DNA from: Akkermansia sp.
GTDB lineage: Bacteria > Verrucomicrobiota > Verrucomicrobiia > Verrucomicrobiales > Akkermansiaceae
Length of the DNA: 64,000 bases
NCBI GenBank assembly: GCA_017477935.1
Contig: JAFVIC010000065.1
Span: forward strand, 124,001-188,000
Direction: 5' to 3'
Part shown: positions 43,024 to 51,405 of the stretch, one piece after another
Layout of the letters: each line of letters begins with the position of its first letter
Numbering within the stretch: the stretch's first letter is position 1
Program-made: the position numbers and the translations under genes
Notes under the pieces: generated by a model
The model's database searches: none
Seen by the model: the letters and a program-made list of their open reading frames with translations, nothing else
What the model was told of the DNA's origin: nothing

Positions 43024-44270
43024 TCCTCGCCGAAACCGTACTCGAGGATAACGGCCGTCTCGCTCTCCACGGAAGCGGCCTCTTGATTAAGCAACTCTGA
43101 TTTCATGCTGAAAAGAGTTTCTTCGTTAGTGAGCCTATCGGTTGCCGTCATGACCGGAGAGGCTTCGATATACTCTATACGCTTGTACATATAACTGCGC
43201 CAGCTCAGATAATCCCGCACGCTGCGCTTAAGCTGGATAAGCTTATGTTTGTGTGAAATGATGGAGGCTTCAACCTTCCGGCGGGTGATTTCATAATCAT
43301 CCTTACTATCCATGTATTCGTTCCAGGTATCGAGCTGGGTGTCGATGGTGTAGCTGGTACTGAGGTTGATATTGGTATCTTCACCATCCAGGAAAGCACC
43401 CTCATACGTACCGCCGGTCGAAGAAAAGAGCGAGGGACTGTACAGGTTGGTATTGATAGTTGGTAAGTATTTCAGGGCTACTCCGTACTTTCGCAAGCGA
43501 GATTGCTCGAGCTGTATGGCGAAACGCTCCACGGAAAGGGAGGAAAGTTTATTCAACTTCGGCAGGTACTTGCTCCATTTCACCCTGGGGAGAGACTCCG
43601 GCAGAATATACCAGCGCGCAGAGTAATCCCCCAAAAGCTCGGCAACATTTTTCCAATACGATGAATCAGCGAGTCGCTCAGCGCTGGCAGCCAGCATACG
43701 GTCCTGTTCATCAAGTCCCGGGCGCTGTTTCTGCAGCGCACGTTTTTTCAACTCAATCTCTCGATTGCGAATCTCAGCGTAGAGTTTTGAGATAATGTCA
43801 CGCTCCGAAAGCTCCCTTGTTTTAATGGCGGAAAAGGTATTGGCGCGAGCCGCATACACGCGGTATGGGATGTTGGTGATTGTGGGCAGGTTAAAGGTCA
43901 CATTAACAGATGAGTTCATATCACGAGAATCGATTCTTCGAACATCATTAATGGACTTGGTCAGATAACCGTAGTAAGACAGCCCGGGAATCATGTCGGT
44001 ATAGATGCCTAGCCCCTCACGCTCGCTGCGCTCGATGGCAGAAGCCAGGCTTTTGAGCTCTACGTTATTTTGCTGCACCATGGTAAGCGCCTGTTGCCAG
44101 GAAATGGCGCGAAGGGGCAGCTGCTCCCATTCGCGAGCATTGGCAAAAGTCGTCTCGATATCGCCGGCTGCTTTAGCCATGCGCTGCTCTACACTGCACC
44201 CGGTCAGGCACAATCCGCCGGCAACGATACTACCGGCCCACAAAATACGGCAAACAGATGAACGCAACAT
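43020..44270 (-). CDS. TolC-family outer membrane lipoprotein
   Basis: The 416-residue protein has a lipoprotein signal (GLCLTGC, Cys about residue 25) and a mostly alpha-helical body with repeated long amphipathic helices (ISWQQALTMVQQNNVELKSL; LSERDIISKLYAEIRNREIELKK), like outer membrane efflux channels. It lacks obvious adaptor and pump partners in the window; the gene just upstream (15 nt) is an LplT-like permease. Last gene of the trxB operon. Its stop overlaps the AsmA-like stop within TTAA (43020-43023). Confidence 0.75.
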   Translation of the reverse strand: MLRSSVCRILWAGSIVAGGLCLTGCSVEQRMAKAAGDIETTFANAREWEQLPLRAISWQQALTMVQQNNVELKSLASAIERSEREGLGIYTDMIPGLSYYGYLTKSINDVRRIDSRDMNSSVNVTFNLPTITNIPYRVYAARANTFSAIKTRELSERDIISKLYAEIRNREIELKKRALQKQRPGLDEQDRMLAASAERLADSSYWKNVAELLGDYSARWYILPESLPRVKWSKYLPKLNKLSSLSVERFAIQLEQSRLRKYGVALKYLPTINTNLYSPSLFSSTGGTYEGAFLDGEDTNINLSTSYTIDTQLDTWNEYMDSKDDYEITRRKVEASIISHKHKLIQLKRSVRDYLSWRSYMYKRIEYIEASPVMTATDRLTNEETLFSMKSELLNQEAASVESETAVILEYGFGED

Positions 44271-44285
44271 ATAAAAATAATCAGA

Positions 44286-45554
44286 TTAGGATGAATGGGC
44301 ACGCATGCTGCGGAAAATAAAAATCGCGACGGCAGCACTGCTGACAGCAAGCAGCCCGCACTGCAACTGAGGGGAAAGCCCGGCAGCCTTCATACCGGCC
44401 TGTACAACAACCGACATGATACCCAGGAAACAATCTACCAGATTGCCGGCGGCAATCACATCACCACGTTTATCATTATCTGCGCGGTCCTGCAACAGTG
44501 CATTGAGGGGTACCAGATAACCGGCTGCCATGAACCCGGTCAGCGACAGCGATGTATAAAAAACAGGCGTGCCGTAAGGTACTATCGCCAACAGCAAACA
44601 GCCAAGCGTCATCCCCACGCCCCCGACGGTTGCAAGCTCCGTGCGTATGCGACGCGCGCAGATGACCGATGCAAGCACACCGCCGAGAATGGACCCGCCG
44701 CTAATCCAGGCCATAAGCAGCGCGGAATCCTTCTGCTGCCCAAGCACCTGCATGAAATCGGACGAACTCTGTACAGGATGTGCCTCTGCCGCCATCTGCA
44801 GCGCGATAAGCATCATCGTGCCGGCTATAAACCAGAAATAGCCGATACCGATCTCGCTGTGGCGCAGCACAGGCACGCGCCACAACATGCGCAGCTGGGT
44901 GAAGTGCTCCCAGAGCAGGCTCCACGAGAACGTGCGGCTGCTCTCCGGCTTGTATCGCGGTATGAACAAGCTGAGAATAAACACCACCACGGCACCGCAC
45001 ATACACACAGCGCACGGCCAGGCTGCCGATTCCCAGCCGGACTCAGGTCCCCATTTTTTGAGCAGACTGTAAACAATGAAAAGCGCCCCGATCTGGCCCA
45101 GCAAAATAGCCAGCATCGAGGTTATTTCAAGGATTCCACTGGCGAAACCGATATTTTCGGAGCCGACAATATCTTTCACCAAGCCTTTCTTAGCCGGGCT
45201 GAAAAACATGGCCTGCACGCAAAAAACGATGAAAAAGCCAATAGCCATCGGCAGATTGTGCAGGAAGAGCCCGGCCGTCATACCGGCCAGTACAAATACC
45301 TGCAGCAACACCATCGCCTGCAACAGGCGGGTCTTGCAGTAGCGGTCAGCCAGCCAGCCGGCCAACGGAGAAAACAGCACAAACGGCAGCACTATAAGTA
45401 CTGAAAGCGGGTACTGGAGCTGCTTCGCCATCCATATCCCCAGCGCAATGAGCATGAACTGTACGCCCTTTTCGTTGAGCGAGTTCATGGACTGGATGAT
45501 ACTGAGACTCCAGAACTTTCCCCAGGGTGTTTTCCCCGTTGTCAAACCGGCCAT
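44286..45554 (-). CDS. LplT-like major facilitator (lysophospholipid transporter family)
   Basis: The 422-residue protein has about twelve helices and resembles LplT and the MFS half of Aas, which flip lysophospholipids inward across the inner membrane for re-acylation. Diagnostic parts are FSPLAGWLADRY, FFSPAKKGLVKDI, SGILEITSMLAILLG and YLVPLNALLQDR. A fused acyltransferase domain, often present, is missing here. It is 9 nt after the Sel1 lipoprotein gene and 15 nt before the TolC-like gene in the trxB operon. Substrate is inferred from similarity. Confidence 0.78.
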   Translation of the reverse strand: MAGLTTGKTPWGKFWSLSIIQSMNSLNEKGVQFMLIALGIWMAKQLQYPLSVLIVLPFVLFSPLAGWLADRYCKTRLLQAMVLLQVFVLAGMTAGLFLHNLPMAIGFFIVFCVQAMFFSPAKKGLVKDIVGSENIGFASGILEITSMLAILLGQIGALFIVYSLLKKWGPESGWESAAWPCAVCMCGAVVVFILSLFIPRYKPESSRTFSWSLLWEHFTQLRMLWRVPVLRHSEIGIGYFWFIAGTMMLIALQMAAEAHPVQSSSDFMQVLGQQKDSALLMAWISGGSILGGVLASVICARRIRTELATVGGVGMTLGCLLLAIVPYGTPVFYTSLSLTGFMAAGYLVPLNALLQDRADNDKRGDVIAAGNLVDCFLGIMSVVVQAGMKAAGLSPQLQCGLLAVSSAAVAIFIFRSMRAHSS

Positions 45555-45563
45555 AAAGGGGGA

Positions 45564-46199
45564 TTATTTCCAGTTATTATCCTCCATGAACGCGGCGGCG
45601 TTCTGATGCCCCTGAGCAGCTGCGCGACTTACCCACAAACGGGCTTTTTCCATATCCACCGGCACACCGAGACCATGGTAGTAGCTTCGGCCCAGGTTAT
45701 ACTGAGCGTTAGCATTACCCTTGAGAGCCGCTTGCTCAAAGCACTGGGAAGCCGTGATGTGGTCGGGAGCAACTCCCTCGCCGTTTCGGTAACAAAGCCC
45801 CAGGTTGTTGAGCGCATAAGCATTCCCCTGCTCAGCTGCGCGCTTGTACCAGAAAAACGCACGGGAAAGATCCTTGGGCACGCCATACCCTTCGGCATAG
45901 CAGGTAGCCAAGTTGTCCTGAGCATCGGCATTGCCGCTCTCGGCTGCACGGCTGTACCAGCGCACGGCTTCCGCAGGGTCAGCCGTCACGCCACGCCCGA
46001 AATCATAGCACTTACCCAGTGCCAGCTGAGCTTCGGCAGAGCCGGCTTTGGCAGCGCTGCGATAGAGGGGCAGCGCTGCGACATGATTGCCGGCATCCGT
46101 ATACGACTTCGCCCGGGCGAGATTCATCTCAGCTGTCTGGCATGCACTGAAAATCAGGCAGCATGACAGCAGAGCGGATGACAGAATGTATTTTTTCAT
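45564..46199 (-). CDS. Sel1-repeat lipoprotein
   Basis: The 211-residue protein has a lipoprotein signal (CLIFSAC, Cys about residue 20) and four to five Sel1-type repeats (ALGKCYDFGRGVTADPAEAVRWYSRAAESG and similar units), which form helical scaffolds for protein interaction in the periplasm. It starts 17 nt after the trxB stop. Partners are unknown; Sel1 lipoproteins often regulate envelope processes. Confidence 0.85.
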   Translation of the reverse strand: MKKYILSSALLSCCLIFSACQTAEMNLARAKSYTDAGNHVAALPLYRSAAKAGSAEAQLALGKCYDFGRGVTADPAEAVRWYSRAAESGNADAQDNLATCYAEGYGVPKDLSRAFFWYKRAAEQGNAYALNNLGLCYRNGEGVAPDHITASQCFEQAALKGNANAQYNLGRSYYHGLGVPVDMEKARLWVSRAAAQGHQNAAAFMEDNNWK

Positions 46200-46216
46200 G
46201 ATGTTTCTTTTTACGT

Positions 46217-47149
46217 TTATTCCTGAGCCAGCAGATAACGCTCGGCCTCGATAGCAGCCCAGCAGCCCATGCCGGCAGCGGAAATAGCCTGGCGATACAC
46301 CGGGTCAGCCACGTCACCGGCGGCAAACAAACCGGGGGTCTTGGTTGCAGCACCACCATTGGTACGGATGATAAAACCGGCGTCATCCACATCGACCAAA
46401 TCGCCGAGGAACTTACTGTTCGGGGTGTGACCGATAGCCATGAACACGCATTTGACCTCCAGCAAGCGTTCTTCGCCGCTCCGGGTATCGCGCAAGGTCA
46501 CGCCGCATACCTCGCCGGCTTCATCCGTCTTGTAGGCCGCAATCGTGCTGTTCCAGACCGGCTCGATTTTGGGGTTGGAGAGCACGCGCTGCTGCATGGC
46601 CTTGCTGGCGCGCAACTGGTCGCGGCGGTGGATGAGATAGACCTTCGATGCAAAGCGCGTAAGGAAGGTAGCCTCTTCACAGGCACTGTCGCCACCGCCC
46701 ACCACGCAAACCGGTACGTCGCGGTAGAACGCACCATCGCAAGTGGCGCAGGCAGTCAGACCGTGGCCGATAAGCGCCTTTTCGCCCTCCACACCCAGAT
46801 AACGAGCCGTGGCTCCGGTGGCCACGATAACGGCTCTGGCCTTATACGCACCACCCGAGGTTGTCACAACGAACAGGTCGCTGCAAGCCTCTTTCGTGAC
46901 CGATATTACGTTTTCATAGGCATAGCGAGCGCCGTGTTTTTCGGCCTGCTGGCTCATGTTGAACATGAGGTCCGGGCCCATGATTCCCTCCGGAAAGCCC
47001 GGAAAGTTTTCCACCTCAGTGGTCGTGGTAAGCTGACCACCAAGCTGCTCCCCGGTGAATACCAGAGGTGACAAATCTGCGCGCGCAGCATAAATGGCCG
47101 CCGTGTAACCGGCAGGCCCCGTTCCGATAATGATTACTTTTTCGTCCAT
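46217..47149 (-). CDS. trxB: Thioredoxin reductase
   Basis: TrxB reduces thioredoxin with NADPH through FAD. The protein of 310 residues has the FAD motif GTGPAGYTAAIYAAR, the redox-active CATCDG, the NADPH motif GGGDSACEEA and C-terminal GLFAAGDV. ATG 47149 is chosen over ATG 47158 and an upstream start because a promoter at 47157-47185 ends 7 nt before it and it directly precedes the FAD-binding strand. It heads a minus-strand operon trxB-Sel1-LplT-TolC. Confidence 0.95.
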   Translation of the reverse strand: MDEKVIIIGTGPAGYTAAIYAARADLSPLVFTGEQLGGQLTTTTEVENFPGFPEGIMGPDLMFNMSQQAEKHGARYAYENVISVTKEACSDLFVVTTSGGAYKARAVIVATGATARYLGVEGEKALIGHGLTACATCDGAFYRDVPVCVVGGGDSACEEATFLTRFASKVYLIHRRDQLRASKAMQQRVLSNPKIEPVWNSTIAAYKTDEAGEVCGVTLRDTRSGEERLLEVKCVFMAIGHTPNSKFLGDLVDVDDAGFIIRTNGGAATKTPGLFAAGDVADPVYRQAISAAGMGCWAAIEAERYLLAQE

Positions 47150-47156
47150 TGCGGTC

Positions 47157-47185
47157 ATCTTACACGTTCGCGTGTACCCGCGCAA
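47157..47185 (-). promoter_or_regulatory. Predicted leaderless promoter of trxB
   Basis: On the minus strand TTGCGC (47185-47180) and TAAGAT (47162-47157) are 17 bp apart and 7 nt before the ATG (47149-47147). Confidence 0.55.
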
Positions 47186-47226
47186 GGGTTTAGTGCGTCA
47201 GCATGGGGCAGAGTCATTATTTGAGC

Positions 47227-47255
47227 TTGCAAGATGGTGCAATATGCGAGATACT
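47227..47255 (+). promoter_or_regulatory. Predicted leaderless promoter of the LolC/E-like gene
   Basis: TTGCAA (47227-47232) and GATACT (47250-47255) are 17 bp apart, 10 nt before ATG 47266. Confidence 0.55.
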
Positions 47256-47265
47256 GTGCGCGAGC

Positions 47266-48918
47266 ATGAAAATAGTGAGACGCAATCTGAGCCTGATGCT
47301 GGCGCTGCGGTACCTCAATCCGCTGCGCACCCTTTTTTCCGTCATCACCCTGATATGCCTGGTGGGTGTGGCACTGGGTGTGATGGTACTCATCGTGGTA
47401 CTTTCTGTCATGGGGGGACTGCAAAAAGAGATGGAGGAGCGAGTACTGGCCTTCACCCCGCACTACGTGATAGCGCAGTCAGACGGCATGAAACGCATCG
47501 CCCTGAGCCAGGAGCGCACCGACTGGGAACAGCTGGTGGAGCAGCTGCAGGCCATGCCCGATGTAGCCTGCGCTTACCCGCAGCTTGAGGGGCAGGCTTT
47601 CGCCCAGAGTGAAGCCGGGCGTATCATGGCACAGTTCTCTGCCCTGCAGCCGCACAATGAAGCCCAACTCAAGCCCCTGCTGCCCATGCTCAAGGAGGGC
47701 ACTTTCGATTTCGGTGAAGGTTTTGATACCGAGTGTGTCATCTCCCGCCAGACAGCGAGGGCGCTTGGCATAGGCCTGGGGGATGAAGTTCACCTGACCC
47801 CCGTCGGCAGCATTGATGAGGTTGCCGCCATTTACGCCATGATTCAAAACCCGCTCATCACCCAGAGCAACACTCAGTTCATGCAGGACATCGCCGGCCT
47901 GTTCGACGGAACCACCCCGGCCAACGGCGGTGAAGTCGTGGCGACCGAAAAGCTTGAAGCCGTCATCAGCACCATACGCGGGTTCGCCCCCGACAAAATG
48001 CGCAAGAGCGAGATAGATGCCTGCGGCACCCTCTACAGACTCGCTACGTCTCATGCTGCCGGTGTACCCTTCACCACAGATGAAAAGCAGCTCTGGCAGA
48101 CCACGGCCGGAGAACTGGCCGCCCTTGACCGCGACAAGGAGGACGGCAAAGCCGTCAAGAGCATCAACGAAATGGTAATGCCGGTCGACCTCAGAGTGGT
48201 GGGTATTTACCAGGCACCGGAAAACATGCCCGGCCCCAACATCTACATGCCGCTGAGCATCGCACAGGAGGTTGTAGGTTACTCCAACGAATTGGCCGGC
48301 AATGTAATGGGTATTGCCGTAAGACTGAAAAACGCCCACGAGCCCGGCGATGTGCAGCAGCGTATGGAAGCCATGCTGCCCGACAACACAGCCTCGACCG
48401 ATGAGCTGCCGCTGGGAGCACACTGGTTCATCACCCCATGGACCTCAACCTTCGAGCAATGGCACAAACTGATTGCCAACGAGCGAATCATGATGAACTT
48501 CGTGCTCTCAGCCATCAACCTGATAGCCAGTTTCTGTATCATGGCGGTGATGTTCACCATGTCCATACAGCGCAAGCGCGAAATTGCCGTACTGCAGGCG
48601 CTGGGCGCCACCCCCGGTAAAATCATGGGTATCTTTGCCTGGCAGGGCGTCATCATCGGCCTGGCCGGTTCCATACTGGGAATTCTGCTTGCCCTGCTCG
48701 TTCTCTACTACCGCCTGGAAATTCAGGCAGCCCTGGCCGGTATAGGTATGGACCCCTTCCCGATGGAGGCTCACGGTATCACCATACCGGCAGAGTACGA
48801 CCCCGCCACCTTCGCCAAACAAGCCTTCTCGGCGTTCGTCATGGTCGTTATCGCCTCTATTGTACCGGCCTTCATCGTATCCCGACAGGACCCCGCCAAA
48901 GCACTGCGCTCAAACTGA
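47266..48918 (+). CDS. LolC/LolE-type lipoprotein-releasing permease with insertion
   Basis: The 550-residue protein is an FtsX-type permease like LolC/LolE, which extracts lipoproteins from the inner membrane. The first helix (about 24-50) is followed by a MacB-type periplasmic core and three C-terminal helices (about 425-545), with the RKREIAVLQALGATPGKIM cytoplasmic loop and a QDPAKALRSN tail typical of LolC/E. Between about residues 181 and 303 lies an insertion not found in the 400-residue enterobacterial proteins. The LolD ATPase is not in the window. ATG 47266 fits the promoter; TTG-like upstream starts do not. Confidence 0.85.
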   Translation: MKIVRRNLSLMLALRYLNPLRTLFSVITLICLVGVALGVMVLIVVLSVMGGLQKEMEERVLAFTPHYVIAQSDGMKRIALSQERTDWEQLVEQLQAMPDVACAYPQLEGQAFAQSEAGRIMAQFSALQPHNEAQLKPLLPMLKEGTFDFGEGFDTECVISRQTARALGIGLGDEVHLTPVGSIDEVAAIYAMIQNPLITQSNTQFMQDIAGLFDGTTPANGGEVVATEKLEAVISTIRGFAPDKMRKSEIDACGTLYRLATSHAAGVPFTTDEKQLWQTTAGELAALDRDKEDGKAVKSINEMVMPVDLRVVGIYQAPENMPGPNIYMPLSIAQEVVGYSNELAGNVMGIAVRLKNAHEPGDVQQRMEAMLPDNTASTDELPLGAHWFITPWTSTFEQWHKLIANERIMMNFVLSAINLIASFCIMAVMFTMSIQRKREIAVLQALGATPGKIMGIFAWQGVIIGLAGSILGILLALLVLYYRLEIQAALAGIGMDPFPMEAHGITIPAEYDPATFAKQAFSAFVMVVIASIVPAFIVSRQDPAKALRSN

Positions 48919-48933
48919 TTCTCCCTACCGGAC

Positions 48934-49875
48934 ATGGATATCTACTGGATTCAGGACAAACAACGCCGCGGCCCCGCCACTGTGCCTGACGTCATCGCCC
49001 TGGTGCAGATGGGGGAACTCACGCCCGATACTCCCGGCTGGCACGCAGGGTGCACGAACTGGCGCCCCCTGCGAGAGTTGCCTGCCCTTGCCGATTTCCT
49101 GGGTGAGATGACCGACAAGAGCAAAGGAGCAGCCCCCCTGCCCCCATTGCCGCCGCTGCCCGCAGCGCCGCCCCAAGAGCCGACACGGCCCGTTGTTGAC
49201 ATCAACATCACCATCAATCAACCGACCGGCAGCAACATCAACCCCGCCGATGTCCGCCTGCCGGCCCCCTGGGCGCGCCTGGCAGCCCGCCTGATTGACA
49301 GCAGCCTGTATGCCGCCATCGCCGCCGCCCTGCTCTCACTGACCGGACTGAATTACAACGACATGCTCATACCCCTGTTCTGGCTGCCCATGGTCTTCCT
49401 GGAGGCTATCCTCCTCAGCCGCCGCGGCACCACACCGGGCAAGCGGCTCATGGGTATAGCAGTAAGTACCGTCGGCTCAGCGCAGCAGCTCACCTTCCGC
49501 CGTGCCCTCGTCCGCAGCTTCGCTGTGAACATCATGGGTATGGGCTGTTACCTTTTCCCCATCTGCGTGGTGACAATCAGTATGTCGTATTTTCTGCTCA
49601 TCAGGCGTGGTCTTGCCATCTGGGACGCTCAGAGCCTCACCCTGCCCATACAGATTCGCAAGACGGGAATCGGTCACTATATCGCAGCAGCCGTCATCAT
49701 GTATGCCATGGCGCAGATTACCGCTTTTTCCCTGCTGCACATGCCGGGCACCCTCGAAACGGTCGAACAAATCTCGCCCGACACGGCTAAGCAGCTGCGC
49801 GAACTGATGCCCAACCTGCCCGGCAGTTCATCTCACACGCCGCCATCTGCCGATACCCCGCAGCCCTTGCAGTAA
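48934..49875 (+). CDS. GYF_2 and RDD domain membrane protein
   Basis: The 313-residue protein has an N-terminal GYF_2-like domain (residues 1-60: IYWIQDKQRRGPATVPDVIALVQMGEL), a Pro-rich linker (about 70-90) and a C-terminal RDD-type membrane domain (about 110-270: PWARLAARLIDSSLYAAI, then GTTPGKRLMGI). Combined GYF-RDD proteins are common but of unknown function, possibly ion or pH homeostasis or protein binding. It begins 15 nt after the permease gene and likely shares its transcript. Confidence 0.85.
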   Translation: MDIYWIQDKQRRGPATVPDVIALVQMGELTPDTPGWHAGCTNWRPLRELPALADFLGEMTDKSKGAAPLPPLPPLPAAPPQEPTRPVVDINITINQPTGSNINPADVRLPAPWARLAARLIDSSLYAAIAAALLSLTGLNYNDMLIPLFWLPMVFLEAILLSRRGTTPGKRLMGIAVSTVGSAQQLTFRRALVRSFAVNIMGMGCYLFPICVVTISMSYFLLIRRGLAIWDAQSLTLPIQIRKTGIGHYIAAAVIMYAMAQITAFSLLHMPGTLETVEQISPDTAKQLRELMPNLPGSSSHTPPSADTPQPLQ

Positions 49876-49937
49876 AAAATCCCGACATATCCGCCATACT
49901 GCAACAGATTTTACTTCCCTAACGGGTACAAGTAGCG

Positions 49938-49943
49938 TATAAT
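49938..49943 (+). promoter_or_regulatory. Predicted -10 box of argG
   Basis: A perfect TATAAT with TAGCG before it. No good -35 box is found at 16-18 bp (the region reads TTCCCT), so an activator may be needed. The leader to ATG 49982 is about 32 nt. Confidence 0.5.
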
Positions 49944-49981
49944 GCCCACGTGCACGGTAAACCGCCGCGTACCCAGTCAAC

Positions 49982-51268
49982 ATGAAGATCGTTCTTGCAT
50001 ACTCCGGTGGCCTTGACACATCCGTCCTTCTGGTGTGGCTCAAGGAGAAGTACAACGCAGAAATCATCGCATACTGCGCCGACGTAGGCCAGGCTGAAGA
50101 GCTCGATGGCCTGGAAGAGAAGGCGCTCGCCACGGGTGCCTCCAAGTGCATCATCGGTGACCTGAAGGCAGACTTCGCCGCCAACTACATTTACCCCATG
50201 TTCCAGGCGAACGCCGTTTACGAAGGCCGTTACCTGCTGGGTACCTCCATCGCCCGCCCCTGCATTTCCAAAGCCATGGTGGATGTCGCCATCGCTGAAG
50301 GGGCTGATGCCATTGCCCACGGTGCAACCGGCAAAGGCAACGACCAGGTGCGTTTCGAGCTCTCCATCAATGCGTTGGCTCCCCAGCTGCAGGTGATTGC
50401 CCCCTGGCGCATGAAAGAGTGGCGCGACCAGTTCCCCGGCCGTACCGAGCTGATTCAGTACGCAGAGTCCCACGGCATTCCGATTCGCCAGAGCATGAAG
50501 AAGCCCTACTCCATGGATCGCAACCTGCTGCACATCTCCTACGAGGCCGGTATTCTGGAGGACACCTGGTACGACGCCACGAAGGAAGAAGACCGCGGCA
50601 TGTACCTGCTCTCCACCGCTCCTGAGGATGCCCCCGACACCCCGCAGTACCTGCAGTGCCTGTTCGAGAAAGGCAACATCATCGGTCTGCAGACCGAAGG
50701 CCTGGCTGAAATCATGGCAGAAGTCGGCACTCAGCCCACCGGCGAGAAAGACGGCTACACCCTGCTCGACCCGCTGGGCGTCATGCTTGTGCTTAACTAC
50801 CTGGGTGGCAAGCACGGTATCGGTCGTGTGGACATCATCGAAAACCGCTTCGTCGGCATGAAGAGCCGCGGCATCTATGAGACCCCCGGCGGCACCATTC
50901 TGCTGGCTGCTCACCGCGATATCGAGACTATCACCATGGACCGCGAAGCTCAGAAGGTGCGCGACTCCCTCATTCCCGACTATGCCGCCATGGTTTACAA
51001 CGGTTTCTGGTTCGCCCCCGAGCGCGAGGCTATCCAGGCTCTCGTTACCAAGACGCAAGAGACGGTCAACGGCGAAGTGCGCCTGAAGCTCTACAAGGGC
51101 AACGTCATGTACGCCGGCCGCAAGAGCCCGAACTCCCTCTACAGCTACGAGATTGCCACCATGGAAGGTGACTACACCGATGAGGATTACAACCAGGATG
51201 ACGCCAGCGGCTTCATTCACCTCAACGGCCTGCGCCTCAAGCAGTTCTCCCGCGCCAACAAGAAGTAA
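49982..51268 (+). CDS. argG: Argininosuccinate synthase
   Basis: ArgG joins citrulline and aspartate with ATP in arginine synthesis. The 428-residue protein has the P-loop-like [23 protein letters not shown], and [12 protein letters not shown] motifs. This version carries a longer C-terminal region with [20 protein letters not shown]. It is apparently monocistronic, with a -10 box upstream and a strong terminator at 51289-51321. No argH is adjacent. Confidence 0.96.
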   Translation: MKIVLAYSGGLDTSVLLVWLKEKYNAEIIAYCADVGQAEELDGLEEKALATGASKCIIGDLKADFAANYIYPMFQANAVYEGRYLLGTSIARPCISKAMVDVAIAEGADAIAHGATGKGNDQVRFELSINALAPQLQVIAPWRMKEWRDQFPGRTELIQYAESHGIPIRQSMKKPYSMDRNLLHISYEAGILEDTWYDATKEEDRGMYLLSTAPEDAPDTPQYLQCLFEKGNIIGLQTEGLAEIMAEVGTQPTGEKDGYTLLDPLGVMLVLNYLGGKHGIGRVDIIENRFVGMKSRGIYETPGGTILLAAHRDIETITMDREAQKVRDSLIPDYAAMVYNGFWFAPEREAIQALVTKTQETVNGEVRLKLYKGNVMYAGRKSPNSLYSYEIATMEGDYTDEDYNQDDASGFIHLNGLRLKQFSRANKK

Positions 51269-51288
51269 GTTTTTTTCAACAGCTTCCC

Positions 51289-51321
51289 CGCCCCCGCTTC
51301 CCGGAGAAGCGGGGGCGTTTT
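51289..51321 (+). terminator. Intrinsic terminator after argG
   Basis: A 12-bp GC-rich stem (51289-51300 with 51306-51317) closes a 5-nt loop and is followed by TTTT. Confidence 0.85.
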
Positions 51322-51366
51322 CATTCCGGCAGCGGCTGTCATATACCGTCATAACTGACAAAATAC

Positions 51367-51395
51367 TTGCATAAGGGAGAGCGTTGCGGTATACT
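51367..51395 (+). promoter_or_regulatory. Predicted leaderless promoter of valS
   Basis: TTGCAT (51367-51372) and TATACT (51390-51395) are 17 bp apart, 10 nt before ATG 51406. Confidence 0.7.
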
Positions 51396-51405
51396 TTCGC
51401 GCGTC

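Noticed and set aside
49919-51361. Open frame of 480 codons on the minus strand spanning argG
   Set aside because: Antisense to argG and running through its terminator and promoter; no protein-like pattern.
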